NCBI GenBank assembly: GCA_964486825.1
Contig: CAZAQS010000315.1
Coordinates: 1 to 5,435, forward strand
DNA from: CAZAQS01 sp964486825
Lineage (GTDB): Bacteria; Chloroflexota; Anaerolineae; Anaerolineales; UBA4823
DNA length: 5,435 nucleotides
Direction of reading: 5' to 3'
Below the pieces are notes generated by a model, which saw nothing but the letters and a program-made list of their open reading frames with translations, made no database searches and had not been told where the DNA came from. The translations under genes and the position numbers were made by a program. The stretch's first letter is position 1, and each line of letters starts with the position of its first letter. Positions 1-5,237 of this stretch are shown here, piece by piece.

Positions 1-1188
1 GACCAGGTCGAGCCTGAAGTAGAAACAGATATACCTGCGTTTACCGAGGCGGCGGATATCGCAGTCGATGTGGAGAGTCCAGTTTCCCCATCCGAACGAA
101 TGCCGGCTGAAGAGCTTCCAGATGAAGAAATACCGGGATGGCTACGCGAGGTGCAGTCAGAAGCAGAAGAAGAGCTTTCAAAACAAGCGGATGAGGCAAG
201 CGCCGTTCAAGAGCCGGATCTAGAAGACAGCGACGCCGCCATGGCCTGGCTGGAGAGCCTGGCAGCAAAACAAGGCGTTCCCGAAGATGAGCTGTTTACG
301 AAGCCAGAGGAGCGCCTGGAGACTCCCCCAGCCTGGGTAGACGCGGAAGAAGAAGGTGAGGAAATATCTCCCGCCGAGGAAATTGAAGCCAGCCAGGCTC
401 CGATACAGGCAGAAGGGCCAGCAGAGCAGCTGGTTGAGGAACCTGTAACCGAAGAAAGCGCTCTAGAGGAAGGGCAAATCGAAGTTGAGCCTGACATAAT
501 CTCTGGCGCAGAGCAGGTCGAAGAGGCGCCGCCAGGAGAACCCGCTCCAACCAAAGAGCCAGAACTGCCTGATTGGCTGGCCGAATCTGAGAAGGAAGAT
601 ACGGAGGAAGTGGAGTGGGCCATGCCGGTAGAACCTGTAAAAGCGGCCCTCCGTGAACCCCGTCCCGGGACAGCCCCACTTGCAACTCCCCCTGCCCAAC
701 CGGTCGATATCAACAAAGCCGCACTGGTCGATCTCGAAACCATTCCAGGAGTGGGCTTTATCCTGGCGCAGAATATCTTGACCTACCGGGAGGCCTTTGG
801 CCTGTATGAGGATATTGAAGACCTGGTTAAAGTCCCGGGGATCACGGCGGGAATATTGGCAGAGATTCGCGAGTACCTGACCGTTCCACCCATTCAAGAA
901 GCTCCCCGACCGGTCGAGCCAGAACTATTAGATGAAGCCCAGGCTTCGTTGCTGATGGCCCGCAATAAACTTGCGGAAGGGGATGTTGAAGGGACCGTTG
1001 CTCAATACTCAAAGCTGGTCAAGAACCCCGAACTCTTGCCAGAGATCATTCGGGATCTCAAAGAAGCTTTGTACCGCTTCCCGGTCGATATCGGGTTGTG
1101 GCAGACTCTCGGAGACGCCTACATGCGCAGCGATCAATTATCAGAAGCCCTGGAAGCTTACACGAAGGCTGAGGAGCTATTGCGTTAG
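1..1188 (+). CDS. Acidic helix-hairpin-helix / TPR protein, 5' partial
   Basis: The frame is open from the first base to the stop at 1186-1188, so the gene begins outside the window; 395 residues are visible. An internal GTG at 70 is not needed as a start. Residues 1 to about 230 are rich in Glu, Pro and Ala and look disordered, with short recurring tryptophan motifs (PGWLREVQ around W47, MAWLESL around W83, PAWVDAE around W112, PDWLAES around W192). Residues 235 to about 294 form a ComEA-like helix-hairpin-helix: VDINKA, then IPGVGFILAQNIL and VPGITAGILAEI. Residues 311-395 are helical and TPR-like, ending LGDAYMRSDQLSEALEAYTKAEELL. No signal peptide or membrane segment is seen in this part. 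Helix-hairpin-helix domains often bind DNA and TPRs bind proteins, so a cytoplasmic scaffold is possible. That is inference; I cannot name a function. Confidence 0.85.
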   Translation, partial: DQVEPEVETDIPAFTEAADIAVDVESPVSPSERMPAEELPDEEIPGWLREVQSEAEEELSKQADEASAVQEPDLEDSDAAMAWLESLAAKQGVPEDELFTKPEERLETPPAWVDAEEEGEEISPAEEIEASQAPIQAEGPAEQLVEEPVTEESALEEGQIEVEPDIISGAEQVEEAPPGEPAPTKEPELPDWLAESEKEDTEEVEWAMPVEPVKAALREPRPGTAPLATPPAQPVDINKAALVDLETIPGVGFILAQNILTYREAFGLYEDIEDLVKVPGITAGILAEIREYLTVPPIQEAPRPVEPELLDEAQASLLMARNKLAEGDVEGTVAQYSKLVKNPELLPEIIRDLKEALYRFPVDIGLWQTLGDAYMRSDQLSEALEAYTKAEELLR

Positions 1189-1220
1189 ATTTAGCTGGCA
1201 TTACTGATTCTATTGAATGG

Positions 1221-1272
1221 CCTTGCGAAGGCGTCTCCCATGCAAAAGAATGAAATGGGAACCTTCGCAAGG
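1221..1272 (+). terminator. Two-part stem-loop between the TPR gene and ndk
   Basis: The outer arms, 1221-1231 (CCTTGCGAAGG) and 1262-1272 (CCTTCGCAAGG), are perfect 11-bp complements. Inside them, 1236-1241 (TCCCAT) pairs with 1255-1260 (ATGGGA). The structure starts 32 nt after the upstream stop codon and ends 11 nt before the Shine-Dalgarno sequence of ndk. No T-run follows it (TTGATTAAATT), so it is not a standard intrinsic terminator. It could be a weak terminator, an mRNA-stabilising element, or a leader structure of ndk. Confidence 0.5.
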
Positions 1273-1283
1273 TTGATTAAATT

Positions 1284-1289
1284 AGGAGG
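1284..1289 (+). promoter_or_regulatory. Ribosome binding site of ndk
   Basis: A perfect AGGAGG lies 6 nt before a TTG codon at 1296. Because the start is a non-ATG codon, this site decides it: the resulting N-terminus MERTLVLVKPDG is exactly the canonical NDK beginning. Confidence 0.9.
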
Positions 1290-1295
1290 ATAAAG

Positions 1296-1748
1296 TTGGA
1301 AAGAACATTGGTGCTTGTAAAGCCAGATGGTGTGCAACGTGGCCTGATCGGAGAGGTAATTTCCAGGCTGGAGCGGCGCGGGCTGCGTTTGGTTGCAGGC
1401 AAATTCATGCTGGTCAGCCAGGAGCTGGCTGAAACGCATTACGGCATCCACAAAGGCAAGCCTTTCTATGAAAGCTTGATCCGTTATATCAGCTCGGCCC
1501 CGGTGATGGCCATGGTTTGGGAAGGGCCGAACGCGATAGCAGCTGTCAGGCAAACGATGGGCGCTACCCGACCAACAGAAGCTGCACCCGGTTCATTACG
1601 TCACGACTTCGCCCTGGAGGTTGGCCGAAACCTGACCCACGCATCGGATACGGTTGAGAATGGGGAAAGTGAAGTTGCTTTGTGGTTCCAAGCGGATGAG
1701 CTCGTCTCCTGGCAGCGATCCGTTGATGCCTGGGTTTTCGAAAAATAA
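1296..1748 (+). CDS. ndk: Nucleoside diphosphate kinase
   Basis: A cytoplasmic enzyme that transfers the gamma-phosphate of ATP to other (d)NDPs through a phosphohistidine, balancing the nucleotide pools. The 150 residues match the usual bacterial length (about 135-155). Visible signatures are the N-terminal TLVLVKPDGVQRGLIGE with the nucleotide-binding Lys9, Tyr49, the WEGPNAI segment, Arg85, Thr91-Arg92-Pro in the Kpn-loop region, Arg102, Asn112, and the catalytic His115 in NLTHASD. His103 (RHDF) replaces the glycine of the common RGDF, and HASD replaces HGSD; both are outside the catalytic set. The start is TTG, chosen from the strong AGGAGG and the family N-terminus. It is preceded by a large stem-loop and followed by a probable terminator, so it may be expressed largely alone. 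The identification is secure. Confidence 0.98.
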   Translation: MERTLVLVKPDGVQRGLIGEVISRLERRGLRLVAGKFMLVSQELAETHYGIHKGKPFYESLIRYISSAPVMAMVWEGPNAIAAVRQTMGATRPTEAAPGSLRHDFALEVGRNLTHASDTVENGESEVALWFQADELVSWQRSVDAWVFEK

Positions 1749-1799
1749 AGGCTGGCTATCGAGATCACCTTCATAATTTTTTATTGGAAATTCTGGCAG

Positions 1800-1828
1800 A
1801 AGGGTGTATGCTGTAAGCGTACACCCTT
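1800..1828 (+). terminator. Probable terminator of ndk
   Basis: Bases 1800-1812 pair with 1816-1828 in a 13-bp stem (AAGGGTGTATGCT against AGCGTACACCCTT) with one T-G wobble and a 3-nt loop, 51 nt after the ndk stop. The downstream sequence (GAAAGATTTCTC) has only a short T-run, so termination may be imperfect or factor-assisted. Its place between the ndk stop and the next promoter supports the call. Confidence 0.65.
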
Positions 1829-1867
1829 GAAAGATTTCTCATATAATGGCACTCCACTTTCGAGGTC

Positions 1868-1876
1868 TGTTATAAT
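1868..1876 (+). promoter_or_regulatory. Extended -10 promoter of the radical SAM operon
   Basis: TGTTATAAT gives a perfect TATAAT (1871-1876) with the TG extension at 1868-1869. No good -35 hexamer lies 16-18 bp upstream (the 17-bp position reads GGCACT), as is common for extended -10 promoters. Transcription would start near 1883, giving a leader of about 150 nt before the GTG at 2036. The site lies just after the ndk terminator. Prediction from consensus only. Confidence 0.6.
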
Positions 1877-1882
1877 CTGACA

Positions 1883-2035
1883 ATTAAGATCGATATCGAC
1901 AGTTTGGTGTGATTGGCCCTGAAGCTCGCAACGCCCGGTAAAGGGCCGGCAACCGGTCATAGTAGCAAGCTGTTATTAATAACGACAAAATTTTTGTAGA
2001 TACTTAATGGTTTTACAAGAACAAGGATAAATAAC
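1883..2035 (+). promoter_or_regulatory. Long structured 5' leader of the radical SAM operon
   Basis: This untranslated stretch holds a GC-rich block (1915-1956) that can form competing stems: GGCCCT 1915-1920 with AGGGCC 1942-1947; GCCC 1933-1936 with GGGC 1943-1946; CCGGT 1935-1939 with ACCGG 1952-1956; and CCGG 1946-1949 with CCGG 1953-1956 around a CAA loop. The stems exclude one another, as in RNA switches. An AT-rich half with two palindromes follows, then AAGGA (2023-2027) 8 nt before the GTG. No known riboswitch class could be assigned by eye. A cis-regulatory RNA is inference. Confidence 0.35.
1972..1997. promoter_or_regulatory. Two adjacent AT-rich palindromes, possible operator
   Basis: GTTATTAATAAC at 1972-1983 is a perfect 12-bp palindrome. 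One base later, ACAAAA (1985-1990) and TTTTGT (1992-1997) form a second one around a single T. They lie 38-63 bp before the GTG start and downstream of the predicted transcription start. They could bind a dimeric regulator or form weak RNA hairpins. AT-rich palindromes also arise by chance, so confidence is low. Confidence 0.3.
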
Positions 2036-4000
2036 GTGCTTACACCAACCCAGATCAGACAAAAACTCGACCTGATCCTACCCAGAGTACAGAAACCCGG
2101 TCGCTACACGGGTGGGGAGCTGAACCAGGTGGTAAAGGATTGGGGCAAGATCAAAACCAAAGTGGCTTTGGTGTTCCCAGATATCTACGACCTGGGAATG
2201 TCTAACCTCGGACTGGCCATCCTGTACGAGTTGTTGAATCATCGCCAGGATGTCCTGGCTGAGCGCGCTTACGTGCCAGAGGCGGGTATGGAAAAGGCTA
2301 TGCGAGAGGCCGGCCTGCCCCTTTACTCGCTTGAAAGCAAACACCCCCTGGCTGACTTCGACATTATCGGGTTTTCATTGCCCTATGAAACCCTGTTTAC
2401 CAACACTCTGAATGCCCTGGATTTGGCAGGCATTCCAATCTTGTCAGCGCAACGCGAACCACATCACCCGCTTATCATTGCTGGAGGGCATGCCACTTTC
2501 AACCCAGAGCCCATGCATACTTTCATCGATGCATTCGTGATCGGCGAGGGAGAAGAGGCAATCGTGGATGTGGTGGAGGCTTACCAGCGCTGGGCGGAAG
2601 GGCCTTTCCGCACCTCCCGAGCCGAGCTACTCCTCGAGCTAGCCCGGATCCCGGGGATCTACGTCCCCTCCCTTTACCAGGCCCATTACCATGAAGATGG
2701 GACTTTTTGCCGGATCGAGAATTTATCAGATGAAGCAGCTCTACCGGTTTTGAAACGCATCGTTCCTGTCCTGCCACCCCCTCCCACCCGTTTTATCGTG
2801 CCCTATATCGACACCGTTCACAACCGGGCTCCAATCGAAATTATGCGCGGCTGCACGCGTGGCTGTCGCTTCTGCCACGCGGGGATGATCACACGCCCGG
2901 TAAGGGAGCGGTCCGTAGAGGAAATCGTACAGGCTGTGGAAGAAGCCCTCGAGCATACCGGATTTGAGGAAATCGGCTTGCTCTCGCTCTCCTCCTCGGA
3001 CTATACGCATATCCTGGAGCTGGTTAAGGCGGTAGGGGAGCGCTTCGCTGGCAAGCACCTGGGCATCTCCTTACCCTCCCTGCGAATCGAGACCTTTTCT
3101 GTCGAGCTCATGGATGCCCTCAAAGATTCCCGCCGGGGGGGCTTTACGCTTGCTCCAGAAGCAGCCACGGAGCGTATGCGTGAGATCATCAACAAGCCGG
3201 TCAGCACCTCCCAGCTACTCGAGACAGCACGAGAAATTTACTCGCGCGGCTGGACCACCATCAAGCTGTACTTTATGATCGGGCATCCCTCAGAAACTCT
3301 CGAGGATGTCCAGGCCATCGCCGATCTTTGCAAGGCTGTCCTCGCAGAAGGGCGCAAGGTGATTGGCAACCGCGCCCAAGTCAATGCGGGGGTGAGTACC
3401 TTCGTACCTAAGCCTCATACCCCTTTCCAATGGGTGCCATGCGATACGCGCGAGCAGATCCTGGCAAAACAGGAGCTCCTGAAACGGCAATTAAGAGGCA
3501 ATATCAAGCTTACCTGGACGAACCCGGATGAATCTTTGCTAGAGGCCTGGTTATCCCGGGGTGACCGGCGGATGGCTGGAGTGATCTACGAAGCCTGGAA
3601 GCGCGGCGCCAGGTTCGATGCCTGGAAAGAACATTTCAATTTCCAGGCCTGGATGGAGGCCTTCGAGGCCTGCGGGTTAGAAAGTACATTCTATACCCAC
3701 CGCCCGCGCCGGCTCGAAGAGACCTTCCCCTGGGAACATATTGGAACGGCAGTGCGCAAGAAATTCCTTTCCGAGGATTACTTATGGAGCCAGCGCAGCC
3801 AGACCCGCGTAGACTGCCGGGATCGCTGCTTCGCCTGCGGAATCCTGCCCACCTTTGCCGAAACACGCAGCCTCAATCCGGGTGAGGTGTGGGGTTGCCC
3901 GGATGTCAAACCCAAAGCACAACGGGCCCATTCTGGTTCCAAAAAAGGCGAGCTAATTCAGATCGGCGAGCCACTGGCTAGTTCAATACCCGACGGATAA
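2036..4000 (+). CDS. TIGR03960-type radical SAM protein with B12-binding-like N-terminal region
   Basis: A 654-residue radical SAM protein. Residues about 40-185 resemble the Rossmann-like B12-binding region of class B radical SAM enzymes (VALVFPDIYDLGMSNLG, DIIGFSLPYE, IIAGGHATFNPEP, FVIGEGEE), but the DxHxxG cobalamin motif is not seen. The radical SAM core follows: GCTRGCRFC with Cys273, Cys277 and Cys280 as [4Fe-4S] ligands, then GLLSLSSSDY, LAPEAATERMREIINK and LYFMIGHPSET. Near the C-terminus a second CxxxCxxC (Cys594, Cys598, Cys601; DCRDRCFACG) may hold another cluster. Length and domain order fit the TIGR03960 family, whose substrate is unknown to me. The GTG start is set by AAGGA 8 nt upstream; no better start is seen. 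It heads an operon with the DUF2344 gene 11 nt downstream. In other bacteria the two are neighbours or fused, often near RNase G and ribosomal protein genes, hinting at RNA or ribosome modification. That role is inference. Confidence 0.9.
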   Translation: MLTPTQIRQKLDLILPRVQKPGRYTGGELNQVVKDWGKIKTKVALVFPDIYDLGMSNLGLAILYELLNHRQDVLAERAYVPEAGMEKAMREAGLPLYSLESKHPLADFDIIGFSLPYETLFTNTLNALDLAGIPILSAQREPHHPLIIAGGHATFNPEPMHTFIDAFVIGEGEEAIVDVVEAYQRWAEGPFRTSRAELLLELARIPGIYVPSLYQAHYHEDGTFCRIENLSDEAALPVLKRIVPVLPPPPTRFIVPYIDTVHNRAPIEIMRGCTRGCRFCHAGMITRPVRERSVEEIVQAVEEALEHTGFEEIGLLSLSSSDYTHILELVKAVGERFAGKHLGISLPSLRIETFSVELMDALKDSRRGGFTLAPEAATERMREIINKPVSTSQLLETAREIYSRGWTTIKLYFMIGHPSETLEDVQAIADLCKAVLAEGRKVIGNRAQVNAGVSTFVPKPHTPFQWVPCDTREQILAKQELLKRQLRGNIKLTWTNPDESLLEAWLSRGDRRMAGVIYEAWKRGARFDAWKEHFNFQAWMEAFEACGLESTFYTHRPRRLEETFPWEHIGTAVRKKFLSEDYLWSQRSQTRVDCRDRCFACGILPTFAETRSLNPGEVWGCPDVKPKAQRAHSGSKKGELIQIGEPLASSIPDG

Positions 4001-4011
4001 ACAGAAGTACG

Positions 4012-4689
4012 ATGCGCATTCGGATCAAATTTAATAAGTCTGACGAGATGCGTTATACCGGGCATCTCGACCTGCACCGAAGCTGGGAGCGGACCTTCCG
4101 CAGGGCGAAGTTACCGCTCGCTTACAGCCAGGGGTTTCACCCACAGCCACGCATTAACCTGGCTTCCGCTTTACCGCTGGGTTTCACCAGCACTGGTGAG
4201 ATGGTCGATATCTGGCTGGAAAACGAGCTCCCAATTTACGAAATTCGTTCGAGATTGGAAAGGGCCGCACCACCCGGAATCAAGCTGCAGGAAGTCGAGC
4301 AGGTCGGAGATCAGGAACCGGCCCTGCAGACCCTGGTAATAGCCTCTGAATATGAGATCGTATTGATGGGACCGGACCAGCAACTGGATTTGCGTTTACA
4401 GGAATTGCTATCCAAGGACAATCTACCCCGCGAGCGACGCGGTAAGCGCTATGATCTGCGTCCCCTGGTTGAGGAACTACGACGTTTGCCAGATGATGAT
4501 CAAAGCCACCCCAGGCTCTTCCTGCGAATGACTTCCCGTCCCGGCGCTACCGGGCGCCCGGAGGAGCTGTTGTCTGCCCTGGATATCCAGCCGGAATCAG
4601 CCTTGATACAGCGCACACGGATCATTTTCGAAGAGCCGAGCACGGCACCTGGGGTTGCTGCTGCCCTCCCACCTCCGGCAGCGGGGTAA
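4012..4689 (+). CDS. DUF2344 / TIGR03936 radical SAM-linked protein
   Basis: A 225-residue soluble protein starting 11 nt after the radical SAM gene, so certainly co-transcribed. The N-terminus carries the family hallmarks: RIKFNKSDEMRYTGHLDLHRSWERTF in residues 2-27, then RRAKLPLAYSQGFHPQPRI and ALPLGFTSTGEMVDIWL. The middle and C-terminal parts are less conserved, and the last 15 residues (TAPGVAAALPPPAAG) are a low-complexity tail. Length is near the family norm of about 200-250. No metal-binding cysteine cluster or catalytic motif is evident, which suggests a substrate-binding or accessory subunit for its radical SAM partner. The function is unproven; the family assignment rests on the motif pattern. 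The ATG at 4012 has only a weak AGAAG before it, so translational coupling to the upstream gene is likely. Confidence 0.9.
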   Translation: MRIRIKFNKSDEMRYTGHLDLHRSWERTFRRAKLPLAYSQGFHPQPRINLASALPLGFTSTGEMVDIWLENELPIYEIRSRLERAAPPGIKLQEVEQVGDQEPALQTLVIASEYEIVLMGPDQQLDLRLQELLSKDNLPRERRGKRYDLRPLVEELRRLPDDDQSHPRLFLRMTSRPGATGRPEELLSALDIQPESALIQRTRIIFEEPSTAPGVAAALPPPAAG

Positions 4690-4694
4690 GAATG

Positions 4695-4717
4695 GAGCGC
4701 GCTCGTGGCGCGCGCTC
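4695..4717 (+). terminator. GC-rich hairpin after the radical SAM operon
   Basis: GAGCGCGC (4695-4702) pairs perfectly with GCGCGCTC (4710-4717) around a 7-nt loop, 5 nt after the DUF2344 stop codon. The position suits a terminator, but no T-run follows (ACATTGCGC), so it is at best factor-dependent or serves as a 3'-end stabiliser. The next promoter begins 4 bp further on. Confidence 0.5.
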
Positions 4718-4720
4718 ACA

Positions 4721-4749
4721 TTGCGCCTGTCCCTGCGGTGTGGTAAAAT
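4721..4749 (+). promoter_or_regulatory. Promoter of tRNA-Arg
   Basis: TTGCGC (4721-4726) and TAAAAT (4744-4749) are separated by exactly 17 bp and lie 15 bp before the mature tRNA 5' end. Both hexamers are near the sigma-70 consensus and the position is right for a stable RNA gene. Confidence 0.65.
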
Positions 4750-4764
4750 CTCAAACGCAGTCCA

Positions 4765-4836
4765 GCCCCCATAGCTCAGTGGATAGAGCGCTGCCCTCCG
4801 GAGGCAGAAGCCCGCGTTCGAGTCGCGGTGGGGGTG
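4765..4836 (+). tRNA. tRNA-Arg (anticodon CCG)
   Basis: A full cloverleaf of 72 nt can be folded by hand. The acceptor stem is GCCCCCA with TGGGGGT, six Watson-Crick pairs plus a G-T wobble at position 1-72. TA follows at 8-9. The D stem is GCTC/GAGC, the anticodon stem CTGCC/GGCAG with loop CTCCGGA, and the T stem CCGCG/CGCGG with loop TTCGAGT. The anticodon CCG (4798-4800) reads the arginine codon CGG. The variable loop is short (AAGC), the discriminator is G, and CCA is not encoded. It has its own promoter and is followed by integrase remnants, so its 3' end is a probable former attachment site. Confidence 0.95.
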
Positions 4837-4842
4837 TAACTG

Positions 4843-4882
4843 AGTACCGAAAACCTTGATTATAAATATGGTTTTCGGTACT
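4843..4882 (+). repeat. 13-bp perfect inverted repeat behind tRNA-Arg
   Basis: AGTACCGAAAACC (4843-4855) is matched by GGTTTTCGGTACT (4870-4882) around a 14-nt AT-rich loop that contains TATAAAT. It starts 6 nt after the tRNA. It may end the tRNA transcript, although no long T-run follows, or be a recombinase or excisionase binding region of the integrated element. Confidence 0.7.
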
Positions 4883-4901
4883 TCGTTTAACGGAAATGGT
4901 A

Positions 4902-4936
4902 CTCCGTTTCGGTACTAAAAATGAAACGGAGGTACT
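4902..4936 (+). repeat. Second inverted repeat covering the integrase ribosome binding site
   Basis: CTCCGTTTC (4902-4910) pairs with GAAACGGAG (4923-4931); with one bulged base the stem extends through GTAC on both sides (4899-4902 and 4932-4935). The right arm overlaps the GGAGGT Shine-Dalgarno at 4928-4933, so folding would block translation of the integrase. TTTCGGTACT at 4907-4916 is an exact copy of 4873-4882, 34 bp upstream. Confidence 0.6.
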
Positions 4937-4941
4937 ATTCC

Positions 4942-5140
4942 ATGAAACTATCAAAAGCAATTGAAGGATACTGTTTTGATAGGATAGCCGAGGGATTTAG
5001 CAAGGCAACTATTGAAAGTTATCGATATTCCTTGGGGTATTAACTCGCTATTTAAATGATCCAGAAATAGAAAGTATCAAATCAACAAGATACTTGCTCA
5101 AAAGCTTCGAGAATGGCATTCAATTATTGGTGATGGTTAA
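4942..5140 (+). pseudogene. Tyrosine recombinase (phage-type integrase) remnant, N-terminal part only
   Basis: An ATG at 4942, 8 nt behind a good GGAGGT, opens 33 codons beginning MKLSKAIEGYCFDRIAEGFS and continuing KATIESYRYSLGY, then stops at 5041-5043. The pattern fits the N-terminal SAM-like DNA-binding domain of tyrosine recombinases, which have a helix ending like ATIESYRYSL. From 5040 the shifted frame continues it well: LTRYLNDPEIESIKST. A single T missing from the TATTAA at 5038-5043 would explain the break. A second shift near 5085-5090 may lead into AQKLREW and a stop at 5138-5140. The catalytic domain (Arg, His, Tyr) is absent, probably cut off by the insertion sequence that follows. 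The position 105 nt behind a tRNA, on the same strand, suits an integrase at its attachment site. Family call moderate; non-functionality is fairly sure. Confidence 0.7.
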
Positions 5141-5192
5141 ATAGTGTAATATCGTTTCTGTAAAATCTGATCTCTCCAAAAAGAGTAGGTCT

Positions 5193-5237
5193 GGTGTATC
5201 CTTTGAAGTCGCCAAACTAAACAAAGGAGATGACACC
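5193..5237 (+). promoter_or_regulatory. Hairpin sequestering the transposase ribosome binding site
   Basis: GGTGT (5193-5197) pairs with ACACC (5233-5237), and CCTTTG (5200-5205) pairs with CAAAGG (5222-5227), separated by small bulges. The right arm contains most of the AAAGGAG Shine-Dalgarno (5223-5229) and ends immediately before the ATG at 5238. If folded it would block initiation, a device known from other insertion sequences to stop read-through transcripts from making transposase. The function here is inferred. Confidence 0.45.

Noticed and set aside
207..743. A 178-codon open frame on the minus strand
   Set aside because: It mirrors the Glu/Ala-rich coding sequence of the first gene, is serine-rich without any domain, and has no ribosome binding site. 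It is an antisense shadow.
463..897. A 144-codon open frame on the minus strand
   Set aside because: It lies opposite the helix-hairpin-helix region of a convincing gene, has no recognisable domain and an implausible composition.
971..1207. A 78-codon + strand open frame overlapping the end of the TPR gene
   Set aside because: It sits in another frame of a well-supported coding region, with no ribosome binding site or recognisable motif.
1842..1847. A second TATAAT box
   Set aside because: It has no TG extension and no -35-like hexamer at 16-18 bp, and it lies close behind the terminator stem. The box at 1871-1876 is much better.
1886..1956. Resemblance of the leader to a SAM-I riboswitch (GGCCCTGAAGCTCGCAAC recalls the GGCCC-TGAA-GGCAACC core)
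   Set aside because: The kink-turn strand, the closing P1 helix and the GGTGCxAATTCC strand are not found in the right order. The similarity covers too few bases to claim the class without a covariance search.
4751..4960. A 69-codon minus-strand open frame across the tRNA
   Set aside because: It runs through the complete tRNA gene and the inverted repeats and has no family resemblance.
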